The notes under the pieces were generated by a model that was not told where the DNA came from, ran no database searches, and was given only the letters and a program-made list of their open reading frames with translations. A stretch of 64,000 nucleotides of DNA from Tamarix chinensis (taxonomy: Eukaryota; Streptophyta; Magnoliopsida; Caryophyllales; Tamaricaceae), in NCBI GenBank assembly GCA_030549775.1, contig CM060180.1:26927590-26991589 (forward strand), in the 5' to 3' direction. The position numbers were made by a program, and so were the translations under genes. Below, in pieces: positions 26,812 through 39,718 of this stretch; within the stretch, counting starts at the first letter, position 1; the number at the start of each line of letters is the position of its first letter.

Positions 26812-29387
26812 TGTAACACTTGAAAGCCTACTTTTTATAATTTTGTTATTAATTTACGAGCTTCAACATTTGATTTGATTTTAATTGATTTATTTTATTC
26901 AAATTGTGATTATTATATATGTTTTATAATTTTATCGATGGTTTATAGTTCATGTTAAAATTTATTTAATCATTTGTCGTTACAGATAATTTTAGATAAA
27001 TTCTATTTTAATAAGTGTTCCAATTTAATTTAAATTATATTGTTAGTCAGATAAACCTTTTATTTTTCTCCAAAAGTTTTTATAATTTGTAGAAGAGTAT
27101 TTCCGTTAATAATTATCTTAATTAAAAATTATTTTAACTATCCTATTTTAAATATATGTTGTTAAGTAAAAAAAAACTTCTACTTTTTCTTCTCTCTCCC
27201 TTCTTTTTTATTTTCACAACAATGAGTGGTTAGGATGGAGTGTTTGCTCTACATTGACCCCCCTACTCCTCTCCCTGTAACCTGTAATGCAACCCCTACC
27301 TTCAACATGATTCTCCTTTGTTCAATTTTACCACTACCACGATGAGATTTAGCAACGATGCATAACGTAACACCCCTAAAATTCACTAATTTTTTTAAAA
27401 GCGGAAAAATTTAAAATTTAAAACCTGTAAATTCTGGGGATGTTATCGCCACACTTAGTACATTGGTTACCTTAGTACGTAGCGTACCGATCACCCTTTT
27501 TATAGATGATGCTCATTATCACGAGTAGTGTGCCCTTTTGATTTTGTGCAAGTGGGCGAGATATCAGGTGGGGCTGAGTGTTGAGCTTGTAGTTGGCTTG
27601 AAGTGCGAGAGTGTCATGGTCGTTACACTCTTCTCGTTATTTTATTTCCCTTATGTTATTTCTCTTTGTATTGGATTTACCCTTTTTGATTTATTACTTT
27701 ATGTTCAGTATTTGAGATAAACCTTTTAACAGTTGTACGATTATTTCTCTTTTTATTTATGAATTATAATTCTTTTATGTGTATTCTGATTTCTATGTTA
27801 TGGTCTTTTTAATTCATTTTATGAACTCTCAGTTTAAGTTTGAAAATAATCCTTTTAGCCTTAGCACTTTGTACTAGAACAGTCGGAGTGAATCGGTCTG
27901 ATACTACGTGTGGCAGTAACATCCCCAGAATTCACAAGTTTTCAAATTTTAAATCCGTATGCTTTTAAAAAAAAAGTAGTGAATTTTGGGATGTTACACA
28001 TAACGACTCAAAGAAATGTATAAGCAAGGGGATCAATGATAGTTCAACACCACTAGCCCAGCCACCGCATGCACATCCCAACCTCCTATGAGTGATGCTT
28101 AACCTCTAGTGAAGCTCCGTCGCCCCTGTACCTGCTCTCTTTTGGCTGATTTTGTTTGGTACAAACTTTTCCAACCTTACCTTTTAAATTTGATTTGATT
28201 TTGTAAATTAGCTTATGATAGGCTAAATTGATTATTGGATTATGTATATATGATTTGGATGAGTTAATTATGTTGTGTATTATTAATTTTAGGAATTTAA
28301 AATTTTGATCCTATTATGTTTCAATTGCTCCTGTTTGTCCGATTGAGCTATTTTCAATAAACTAATTACACAATATTCCTTAATATGTATTTAATTCCAT
28401 ATTGGAAGAGTCGGTTTGAAAAAATTATGCAAAATCAATCAGATTTGTATTCCTAGGTTAAAACTCTTATGGATTTAAATTAGGTTGATCCATGGGTTAT
28501 TTTATTACATTGATTATGAAATCTGCATTATAATATATTTATTTTCTTTGTGAATCGCCAATTTAAATATTTTGGCAAGATTTTGCTGTAATTACATTGC
28601 GAGCTCAGAAACCTTAATTGTGACAAATTAGGCCATTATTTTACCATTTTTAATCAATTTATTACATAGTATATTATAATGTGTGTCTAATTGCATTTCT
28701 AAACTTTTTTTTCGAATAACTTTATAACATATGATAGAATTACATTTTTGGACTTTAAACCCTAATTTTTGAAAGTAATTTTCTGAAAATGAGTTAGGTT
28801 GGATCTTTTAACTAGATTAATTATTAGTTTTGATTTGAAATCAATATCACCATGTGCTGAGTGTTGTTTATGTAGTACATTATCGTACTCATACTACACT
28901 TATGTAGGTATTTGTGTTTGGATATTCTGATTTGATTTAGCTTCGATTATTGGGCTGGGTTGAAATATAAGTGACCTGGAGTTTTTGTCCAGCAAAAACT
29001 TTTGTAATTATTTTAGATATTTCATATTTTCAATAAATTGCATTGTAAAATTAATTTGTGGTGTAAATGCTTGTTTTATATTTAAGTTGCTTGGTTGAGA
29101 TTTTAGAATTCTAGATTTATCCGCACAGGGTTTTCACTTACTCTATTAGCATTGACTTTACAAGTTTTTCCTATTTTTATTAGCAAAGATTTGATTTGGT
29201 AATTTGGGATAGTTGATGTTTCGGGGTTTATTATGCATGTTTTTTTGCCTTACACTTAGCATAGGAAGGATAAATGACATTTGTTTTATATTATATGTGA
29301 CAGTATCATTCCCCGCTTATTGTATTTGTTTATGTAGTATTCTTTTTTTATGTGAATTTTTATACAAGTAAAAAAAAGGATGTTACA
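26812..29387 (+). mobile_element. Solo LTR with a nested insert
   Basis: It begins TGTAACACTTG and ends GGATGTTACA, flanked by exact ATAAT duplications (26807-26811 and 29388-29392). A CT-rich block (27178-27210) and GC-richer segments fit an LTR leader. The younger element at 27366-27998 sits inside. Without it and its target duplication the LTR is about 1.94 kb. No internal retrotransposon domain is present. Confidence 0.72.
27366..27998 (-). mobile_element. Inverted-end derivative of the long-LTR family
   Basis: The 633-bp insert has exact CATAA target duplications (27361-27365, 27999-28003). Both ends carry the same roughly 97-bp terminus in opposite orientation (27366-27462 and about 27902-27998), with shared words AAAATTCACTA and ATTCTGGGGATGTTA. 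Read on the minus strand, the first 540 bases are collinear with the first 530 bases of the 10930-15189 LTR, including the GTACGCTA...TACTAAG block. An inverted copy of the terminus then closes it. The ORF at 27538-27720 is incidental. Confidence 0.72.
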
Positions 29388-29392
29388 ATAAT

Positions 29393-30640
29393 TAATTGTA
29401 TATACTATTTAATCCACTTGAAAAAATATAACCATCCATCATTTGATGCAATTCATATGCTTTATTTGTTCCCCACATTGGCCACTCTTATATATTTCAT
29501 TCTAAACATTCAATGATGACTATAGATGATACTATATAAAGTATAACTCAATCATACTTAAATGATACGCAATAGGTTATAGAAAATACACAATCAAAAT
29601 CCAATTCCAAGTGTGTAGATCATAGATATGTACAATTGAGTGCGTTATGCGTATGTACTTGCATGTGCAAGTATATGTGATAACAAGTATATCTGATAAC
29701 ATAACATAGTAAATGTGTCGGTTATGGATATACTTCTACACCCATAGTTACATGCAAGTAAATAAAAATAGAAAGCTAGTTTATGTTCATTGATTTGATT
29801 TTTGATGAAGTAAATGTAAGATTATACTATACAATCATTAAAAATCTAAAATAAGATAAATTATATTTAGACATCAGGACATTTGGTTTAATATTTTATG
29901 TGTATCTTACAATTTTTAAAATATCACTTACTTACCTTCATATTTTAAATCATTATTATTTAGTTGCATTTTATAACAAAAACATCATATTAGGTTGACT
30001 AGAGTATAATAAAGGTGATTTTTGTTAATAAATATTAAAATTAGTAAACAAAAAGTACGGAAGAGAAAAAAAATACTATTTTTGTGAAAAAAACTATTAA
30101 TTTTAAAAATTTATATTTCTTTTTAATACAAAAATTTAATTCTGTTTTAAAGTTGAATTTTTTAATAAAAAATCATATTTTCATAAAAAAATTTATAATT
30201 TTTTCTTAAAAAATATTTTAAAAAATAGTTTTCCCCTATTCTTTAAAAAAAAAAATCTGAAGTTTTGACATTACTGTTATATTTTTTTTATACATTTTCA
30301 AAAATAAAAGATTTATTTATTTTTTTTGAAAATTTAGAGTTATTTTATAATTTTTAGTAATTATCATAAAAAAATTATACTTTAATTATTCTAAAATTAA
30401 TACAATCTGACTTTTTAAATATAAAATGTGTATTGGTGATAATGATATAAAATGTAAAGGTAATTAAATGAGATTATTTTAAATATGAATTAATTACAAA
30501 ATATTAATTCATATATTAACAAAATTAAATAAAGTTTATACTTACAAAATAACAAATATTAAAGTAATTTATCGTAAAAAAGACAAAAAAAAGGGCAATC
30601 TATTCTTAGCTCCACCGCAACCTTACCAAACGTCAGATTA
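29393..30640. other. AT-rich intergenic DNA upstream of the main gene
   Basis: Very AT-rich, with many A and T runs (29.9-30.6 kb). No gene or bounded repeat seen. The last part should hold the promoter of the 30952-60998 gene, but no clear TATA box is visible. Confidence 0.5.
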
Positions 30641-30648
30641 TACAAAAT

Positions 30649-30951
30649 ATGAATAAAATCGAGCGGACGTCGCCGCCCTTTTGCGTTGGGATTCACGGCC
30701 GGGAAACAATCCGCCTACTTTGCCATATCCTTCTATTCGCACCAAAACGGGTACGTCCCCACAACTCCTGTCTTCTTCCTCCGCCTCGAATTCTCTACCG
30801 TCCGTTCTTTCGACACCCCTCGGAGTCTGGAGCTTTCCACCTCAGTCCAACATCCTCGAAACAAAAGCAAAGAGGAGCTTTCCTTCATCAGTTCAAGCAC
30901 GGTCACTGCAAGCAAAGCAAAGAGGAGATTCTTAATTTTCCAAAATCAGCA
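30649..30951 (+). other. 5' leader or alternative N-terminal extension of the fusion gene
   Basis: The frame of exon 1 is open upstream to an ATG at 30649, which would add 101 residues. Two overlapping ATG ORFs (30681, 30686) lie in other frames. I prefer ATG 30952 because MAFTSNSLPIS followed by a Ser/Thr- and Arg-rich run looks like a transit peptide. If the leader is transcribed, the upstream ATGs could lower translation. Confidence 0.45.
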
Positions 30952-31754
30952 ATGGCCTTCACATCCAACTCTCTTCCAATCAGCACGACTCACACCTCAA
31001 TTTCACCCCTTCACAGTCACAGTGCCACTCTCCGAAAGAGACTTCGAAATTGGGAGTTCCGTGCATGGAGGCGCCGGCGGCTGAAGCTTAACCCAAAACT
31101 TGATATCCGAAATGATCTGAGTTCTCCTCCTCCTCCTTCTCCCTTTGAAGATTTTTTCCAGAACTTCTTATCTTCACTTTCAAATCCACTGACCTCGCAG
31201 AAATTGATTCCGCCGACTGCTCTAGGGTTTGCTTCAGGTCTTGCTCTCTCTCTCTCTAAGTTGAATTCCAAGGCAAAGAGCTCGAAGTCCCGAGTTTGTG
31301 AAGTGGGAGAATGGATCCTTTTTACCAGTCCAACTCCCTTCAATCGGTTTGTGCTGCTAAGGTGCCCAACTATTACGTTTGAGGGCGGTGAATTTCTAGA
31401 GAATGTGAACGATAAGCTAGTTAAAGAAGAGAGGCATTATGTGAGGTTAGATAGTGGGAAGATTCAGGCTAGCAGCTCCGATGACGATGGACATACTGAG
31501 AATCACCAGCTCGAGTATCAGAGAGTGTGCGTAGGGACTGATGATGGTGGAGTTATTTCGTTAGACTGGCCTGCCAATTTGGACTTGAATGAGGAACGTG
31601 GATTGGATACTACTCTCCTGCTTATTCCTGGGACGGCTGAGGGGAGTATGGATGAGGATGTTAGAGGTTTTGTCTGTGGCTGCTTGAAAAGAGGGTTGTT
31701 TCCTGTTGTAATGAATCCTAGAGGTTGTGCTGGTTCCCCGTTGACAACACCTCG
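30952..31754 (+). CDS. Fusion gene exon 1: transit peptide and hydrolase start
   Basis: Residues 1-267 plus two bases. After the likely transit peptide, residues near 85-110 (ALGFASGLALSLSKL) are hydrophobic. The hydrolase core then starts with GVISLDWP, LLLIPGTAEGSMDE and PVVMNPRGCAGSPLTT, the last being the conserved N-x-R-G-x-x-G-S-P segment of EMB8-like proteins. Donor CTCG|GTAATT. Confidence 0.92.
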
Positions 31755-33305
31755 GTAATTTTTTGATTCATTTGTATTTCAACTTTGTGCTACAGTAGTG
31801 TTTTTGTTGCAGAAGATTGTTTGGGATTATGATTTAGCCATTTGTAATTTGCTATTGAATTCACAGGGCGTATTTAGGTATGGGTAAAGACAATCGAAAA
31901 ACTTTTTCAGTTTTTTAGCCTTTCTTTGGGAAGATCATATCAAAAAGAGGTATATTGGCATTTTGAGATATGAGCTTCAATTTAATAATTTTTACGAAAT
32001 TTTTGGATAATACTTTAATGTGAATTGTTATAGTGGATATGGCCACTTTTGAATTTTCATAAAATTAATGTGCTACATCAATTCAAAAATACATGTTCAA
32101 AATGCTGATTGTCCTCTGGAATGTAGAAAACAAGTTTCCCATTGACCATAATTATAGATCCTGATCGACTTGAACTGAGGCAAATTGGACAGGAATAGGC
32201 ATCAATCCATGAAATCTAAGGTTGCAAGTCACGTAATTGACTCCAAATTGAAATAACTTGGCTTCAATTGCTCCAAACTCAGATAGTACGTAACCTTGAA
32301 TCCTAAGTTCTACTTCTTTTGTGCAAACTCAAGTCTCTATTTGACTGCCATTCTGATACATACGAGCTTCAATTATTTTCAAATAGAGCATTTCTACCAT
32401 GGCTGTCATGATTGTTTACTCACTGATTTCCCTAGTTGTCATCGTCTGGAATGCCCTTTGATGCATCCATGCAGTGCTGTTGCGTTTCAATTGTGCATTG
32501 AAGTTATCAGATCCAAAGAATAAAATTGCTTTTTGGATGTCATTACTGTGACCAAATCTTCCATGTCGGGTCTAATGAATCTACCAGCACCTGTTTCAAA
32601 TCAGGTCTATGAGATGTTTTACTCTAGTCTGACTTAGAAATGTACTTGTTCAGATCAATTCTGTTGCTGCTGGATTTTGTCGCTTGCTTTGCTTAACATG
32701 GCCTAAGATTACACACATTTAGAGTTGGCATAAAGTATGAAACTTGCTTCAATGATGGATGAAAATTTTAGTGCATATAATTAAGCAGGGGTGTTGTTAT
32801 AGCGTATTCAGCGAAATATGGGTTAGTTGCAATACGAAATTACTGATACGCTACAGTTTTAAAATTTTATACTTTATCGTCGATAAATCTCTGGTATATT
32901 GCCGATAAATCATCATCATCAATAAATCAAAAAATATTTCCATTTGTGAATTGCTATGGCCATTATTATTTGATGTTTGCTGCATGCGATCAAATTATAT
33001 TTACTATCAATAGATATGTGAAGAATGAAATAATTCTGAATTTAATTATTGTTAATAATTAGTTTAATAATTTTTTCATAACATATTGGTGTCATGATAT
33101 TTTATTTAATCAATGATAAAATCTTGATTGATTCTGTATTGGTTACTGATGTGTAACAATGAAAGGTGAGTCCATCCTTTGCATTTAATGCTTTGCTCTA
33201 GCCATATAGATTTAGCCTAAATTAAACAAAGAACTAATGCCATAAAAAAGTAAGGGCCTGTTTTCTTCATATGATTTTTGCCAATGTGATCTGATTAAAA
33301 ATTTC

Positions 33306-33337
<32 letters not shown>

Positions 33338-36300
33338 GTTATTTTACTAGTATTATTGCCATGATTAGTATTTATTTTATTAATATTATTACTATTGCTA
33401 TTATTACTATCATTATCATAATTATTATCATTAATTTATACTATGTCCGGTTTTATGGAAGCGTCATTTTAGCTTTTGACACAAGAATTAAGAAAATGAT
33501 CTAAAGGAATGTATTATCTCTATTAAAGTACCATCGGAAATGATAATTATTGTTGGAAAGAGAAAGGGATAGATACATAAAAAATTATAGAGTAATTAAT
33601 ACTAAAGGGTAAAGTAGGAAAAATAATTCATAACTTATCTTGTAAATGTAAAATGAAATTTATTTGTAACCAAAATTAAATTCCTAAAACGACACTTATT
33701 TAAAGCCAGAGAGAGTATTATTTTTATTATTTTCAAAGTTCTGCTGGGTGAGGAGAATAAGCCCTAAATTGAATTAGCACAACCCAGATAGACCCGAACC
33801 CAAAAAGCCCTAAATTATAAAACTCATAACTTATTTGTTATAACAAAATAATAACTAATATCAATACGAATTCCAAACTAGCTTCCCTCAGCCTGAAATC
33901 TGTAGACCTGAATTAAGCCTGAACAAGAAAAAGTAAAGGTCAGAGATAGACTCAACCATATATATGTTGAACTGATATATGTCCTGAACAAGAACCAAAT
34001 TCCAATTGAATTAGCGCAACCCAAATAGGCTCGAACCCAAACCGATCTCATAGTAAACTAATTTCAACCTGAGCTGAAACTAACACAAACAACCCTCATG
34101 ATTGAAAAGTTTATTTTAGTCAAACTATGTGTGAAAACTTCTGCACAAATTTTCCAAGCTCATGATGATGCATGTATTGTGGGTTTTAGAAACTTGCTGC
34201 TAGATGTGCTTTTGAATAGCAACAATTTCAACAGATTATCAGAAATGTTGGCATCAAATTTAGGCAAAAGGTTCTATTTTGTTGATCATGGTTGCTTTTG
34301 TATTTTTCCAATCTCAAAAAGAAAGTTTTTGGCAAAATATTCCAAGAGGTCTATGCTTGATCAGATTCGAGTATTCTATGATTATTAGATGCTGCAATTA
34401 TGATAAGACTAGCCATCTTCATTGGAAATATCTCTGTTGAGTTGTTTTCATGAGTCTATCAATAGTCATCCTAAGGAGCAGAGCAAGAGGCAAACAAGAT
34501 GATTGATCATGAAGCTGGACAAAGTTCAGAGTGTTGGCCTGATTCACGCTCCTTATATGAAATATGGAGAAACAGGGCTGAATTATGTTTGTTCTGTCTT
34601 GACTCGAAGTTTAAGGCCATACTTTTCCTTACGATGCAAAATGAGCTTAGATTTTTCCTAATAGCAGTACCTAGTTGTAGCCTGAGTCTGCATCTGAAAC
34701 CTTGGATGGAAGGCCTATGTGAATGAGGATTCACCTTATACTTTAGCATTACTTGTAATTATATATATATTTTTAAAAATATCATTAATTAGAGTTTTTA
34801 GGAAATAAAGATATTAGGTTGAGGTCATGCCTTTGTATATTCTAATTTAGTCAATTTCCATTCATTTTTGTCAGTTAATAGAACTGTGGGTTATTTTTAG
34901 AAGTCTCGAGGAGATCGTAGCTCATCATATGCATGCTGGTAAACTAGTAGTGAATAAATTCTCTCCATGAAAGAGTGATTGAGCTGTGAAGTTATGTACA
35001 ATTACTCTTGAAAAGTTAAGTTATATGTGGATGTTAGAGCCTGAACGGGCTGGGTTTCTTTGTGACTAGATTATTTATTCATTTCAGTTTATGTGACTCG
35101 TCACTTCTTAAAATGTTAAAACTAACCCCCCACCCCGGCAAAAGTATTGTCCAACAACACTAAAAGGTGAAGGCACATCTTTGAGGTAATCTATTTACCT
35201 CATTTTATTTCATTGTATAGTTATTTCCCCAAACATAGGTTTGGTCTCATCCTCAGCTGCTTAGCATGCCAAATTCTATCACTGTACTCTGCATCCTTCT
35301 TTCATGTATTCAGTTGCATGTTTAGGTTTCACTGGTAAGGTTATGCCACATTCGTAGTATTCTCTATCTGACTGCATTTAAATGGTTTCCAGTTCAGATG
35401 TACATCTTGAGCTTTTCTGTTTCACATTCCGTGTTTAGCCTTTTGCAGTACTATCTGCTATCTTTTCAATTTATCCTCTTCATTGCATAGGTTATTCACA
35501 GCTGCTGACAGTGATGATATATGCTCGACGGTACAGTTCCTTAACAGAGCGAGGCCATGGTCAACAATGATGGGTGTTGGGTGGGGATATGGTGCAAACA
35601 TGCTGACAAAGTACCTTGCTGAAGCTGGGGAGAAGACACCGCTTACAGCTGCTACATGCATTGACAATCCTTTTGACTTGGAAGAGGCAACAAGAACCTC
35701 TACTTATCACTCTATGTTTGACCAAAAGCTTACCAGAGGGTTGACAAATATCTTGAAATCTAACAAGGTCTGCATCTTGTGTAGCCGTAATCCATAATAG
35801 TTACTTGTTTTGTTGTCCATTTAAAAATAAATATGCATTGTATTCTGATTTATCTTGGAGTAGCTGCTGATGGTTTCTGTGATACTTAATGCTTCTAGGA
35901 GCTATTTCAAGGGAGGAGCAAATACTTTAATGTTGAAGATGCTTTATCTGCTGAATCTGTTCGTGACTTTGAGAAAGCCATATCCATGGTCTCATATGGT
36001 TTTGACAGCATAGAAGATTTTTACTCAAAGTCCAGCACAAGATCTATGGTTGGGGATCTGAAGATTCCTGTTCTGTTTATACAGGTGATAGTCTTCTTAC
36101 CTATAAGACTGTACCATCATACAGTGGATCTCTCAGCTAATTGTTCCATGCATGTGGCTCTTCATGTTCACAATTTAGGAGATACTTACGTCTTTGTTGG
36201 TTGCCTGTGTGATTGTACTGCTCTTATTGCAAGCATGCATATGTACATTTTGGGTTCTATTTGTTAAGTTGCTGAGTGTGTGCTTAATTTCTATACTTAC

Positions 36301-39300
36301 TAATCTTGTAAACTAGTGTCATCTAATTGGTACATCTTCTCTTCATAAATTATGAATGAAGCCACCTTTATGAGTAAATAAATTCAACAGGTGTGTAAAA
36401 CCATAGCTAATGTGGTAGTGGTTATTGAAAACTCTTTGTGCTCACCTTTTTGGGGGTGTTTGGTAGAGATCGAATTGGTGAGATTTTAACAGAATGAGAA
36501 TAATCAGGGGTTTGGCTTGTCTTATCGGCTTATCGAGGAGTTTGAGCTTGCATTTTAACAGCGCTGTTATGAGCAGTATTTCGTTCAACATTTTACAGGC
36601 TTACAAACATATCCTTGTCAACTTCATTCCTGGGTAGTCTCACCATTCAAAGTGGAGAGGCAATAAAATCATCGTCATGATATTGTAGTATTGGAGCATT
36701 GCGGATGGTAAATATTATGTTGTGGCTGTTGTGATGTGAATTTATTATGATGAATATTGGTGCGTCGTGTTTCATTGTTGCATATCGGCAATTCTGCACT
36801 GGCAGGCTCAAGATATATATTGCCAATCTGCTGATATTTCATTTTATTCGAGCTTGCTCCCTCCTCCCTCTTAAAACACCTATTTTTTCCAAGCCTCCAT
36901 CAACAGTCTTTTTCCTTCACTTTCTAAATAAGGCCATGAGTTCTTTAGTGTGAATTCAGGCTTCTCTGCTTTGCAACGTTTGATTCTATTATGAATTAAT
37001 CTTTGAAATGTGATGAAAGTTCTGCTAGTATGGGCGATGAAGCTCTGATTTTGATCTGCAGCAAGTTTTGGAACCTCACACACTTCAAGCCTTGTTTTTG
37101 CTGGGAGATTGTTGATTAAGATACAAAGCTCTCTTTTGTGCTGTGTACATTTGGAGTGAAAGGTATGGATGTGGCGTTGGAGGATTGAGAGGGCTTATGA
37201 ATAGTAATTCTGTGGTTGAATCCATTGGGCCTGATGCTGTTGCTTCATCATTTAAGGTTATTTTCCTGAAGGAGCTGTATGACTGATAGTGTTTTGGGTC
37301 ATCGATCAGTAGTCAAAATCATATTGGGGTGTTTGGGATCCTATGCTATGGACTATGGTTGATAGTTGAGAAGAAAGGTTGGCTGGGGCTTTCCTGAAGA
37401 GTCTTCAGGTTTGTGACCTTGTTTTGTCTGCATTTCACAAATGTTGGATTATTGATATAGTTGATAAATGTGAGATGTTGAGAATGCTTACAGGAAGAAA
37501 TTTCGTGGTTTGTTCATTTAGGAGGTGGTCAAGTACTAGTCATTGTTCCAAAAACAAGAGATATGCTGCCCATCAATAAGGGAAGCAGAAAGAAGAACCT
37601 ATTTGTCTTCTTGTGTATTGTTTCAACTTTCATGCCTTTGCTTGTATTCTGTTTTTTGGGTATAATAACTTCTATTCTTTGTATTACATGTTTTATAATT
37701 CGATCCTCACTATTGGAGAGATTATTGCAAATAGATATTCCTTAACATATACTACATTTGCTTGTCTTCCCTACCCTTGTCTACGAATTATAATCTGTTT
37801 TATTCTCAGCTTTTTCTTGTGTATAGCGAGTTCTTTATGTTATCCTGTGCTGAAGCTAGCTCATAAGTAATAATACAAAACATGCCACTAAAATGGTTAT
37901 GATTATTTAGAAAAGTCAAAAGAGGACTAGTTGCGTTTTTTCCCCCTAAATGATGTTTTATTAGAAAAAACTAATTAGCTTCATTTTTTAAACTTATTGG
38001 GTGAGAACTCTACTACTAGTCAGAAAGACTAGTTCTTTCATGTCATTTTACGAATGTAAATAACTATCACCTATCAATGCTGAATATGCACAATATCTCA
38101 AAATATTAGCTTGAGATATAGTATGTAAGAGACATTGAGCATCACCTATTACATGACATTAGTAGAGAGCATCCATATTTGCATGATTCATTTGCAAGAT
38201 GTTTCATAAAGGCAAATACTATGATAATTAGGCCTAAAACACTTTTGGCTCACAAGTCATAAGAGGCCATGTTATGACTATAGGAATAGTGTGGAGGTTG
38301 GATGTCGAACACAACTTTAATCTTAATTAATAATGAGTCATATTCATGATTGATTCAGAGAATGTATCTTGGCCTGGAAATGCCTGTAATTTACTGGGGA
38401 ATGTTTTGAATGAGTTTAGTTGAAAAAATTAAAAGAAAAAAATCCCTCTTGACAGTCTTGTTTTGATGCTAGTTCCAGGCTTAATCCGATTCAGTGTTAC
38501 TTGCTTTGTGCAGTTTGTTTGTTGCTGCTTCCGATGACAAGTTTGATCCACGATCATGTGATTGCTCTTTCATTAGCATCCAATTGTGGAACTCCTGTCT
38601 TATTTTATAAACCTCTCTCTCTCTATATATATATTTGGTGTCATTTCTCTCCTGCACATGGCTGTTGCTGCAACGCCACCGCCTGTCCGTTTGTAGTGCA
38701 ACATCAGTGGACTTGCGATTCTCTCCCTTCTCCATTTTCACATTTGTAACTTCAACTCTCCATGAAGTTTCTTTTTAATGGTCATCCTTGTGATGAGAAA
38801 TGTGCAGCAAACTCAAGCAATAAAATTGCGGCCACGATTGCGGTTGCAGTCGCAGTGTTGCGACTTGCGAATGATGTTTTATATGTTGTGGTTGTCATAG
38901 TGTGATTTTTTTTTATTTGTTTTCACAATAAATATTAGCAAATACTGGTATTGTCAAATATCGGCAAATAACTGATATATCGTCGATAAATATGTGAAAT
39001 TCTAAATATATTGTATATTGCCAATTTTGCGTATCGGCTGACCTAAAATCCAATACATATTGGCTGATATTGTGTATTGGGATCAATATTTAATTGTATG
39101 AGCAAACTATCCTTACTGTGCAAAATTATGCATGATCTCCCTTAATTGTGAAGATACTTAAACGCATCTATAAGTTAATTCTGCCTGCACGTAGCCACCC
39201 AAAATACTGCACATTGGTTTTTTTATTATTATAATATTTCCATTATATTGTGTTGTTTAAGTGGTATTTGTGAAGGACTTAAGAGACTGATGGTTTTAAT

Positions 39301-39680
39301 GAATTTTATGGTCATCAAGTGGTATTTTGTAGGTCTGTTCACAAGATCCGATGCCCGATGAATTGATAATTTGATCCTATCTAAAAAATAAAATGACCGA
39401 TCCAGTTAACGAAAGTAAAAACGAATTGAAATTTTGATCTGACAAATAACAAATAATATCTGATTTGTATAGTTATGTATATTTCATGCAAAATTATAGA
39501 CATCTACCTTTTTAAGGCCATATAAAATAATGTTTTATCATTTATAATTTTGAAATTATTATATGATTATTATAATAATTACATAGTCGATGGCTGTTAC
39601 ATTATATAGTTTAACTTAGTAGTTAATTTCAAAACTTATTATTTTGTTGGTTCAAATCTCTTTTTGGATAAAATAAGACA

Positions 39681-39718
<38 letters not shown>

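Larger units (their letters stand above)
31755..35490 (+). other. Intron 1 (3.7 kb)
   Basis: It contains a Tourist-like MITE with a nested Stowaway-like MITE (33254-33764). Near 32,880-32,930 is a short ATCGTCGATAAAT-rich patch similar to one in intron 3. The ORFs at 34098-34388 and 34499-34726 are not recognisable and are taken as chance. Confidence 0.8.

Noticed and set aside
34098..34388. 96-residue ORF in intron 1
   Set aside because: No family resemblance. Exons 1 and 2 join perfectly without it, so it is not needed as an exon.
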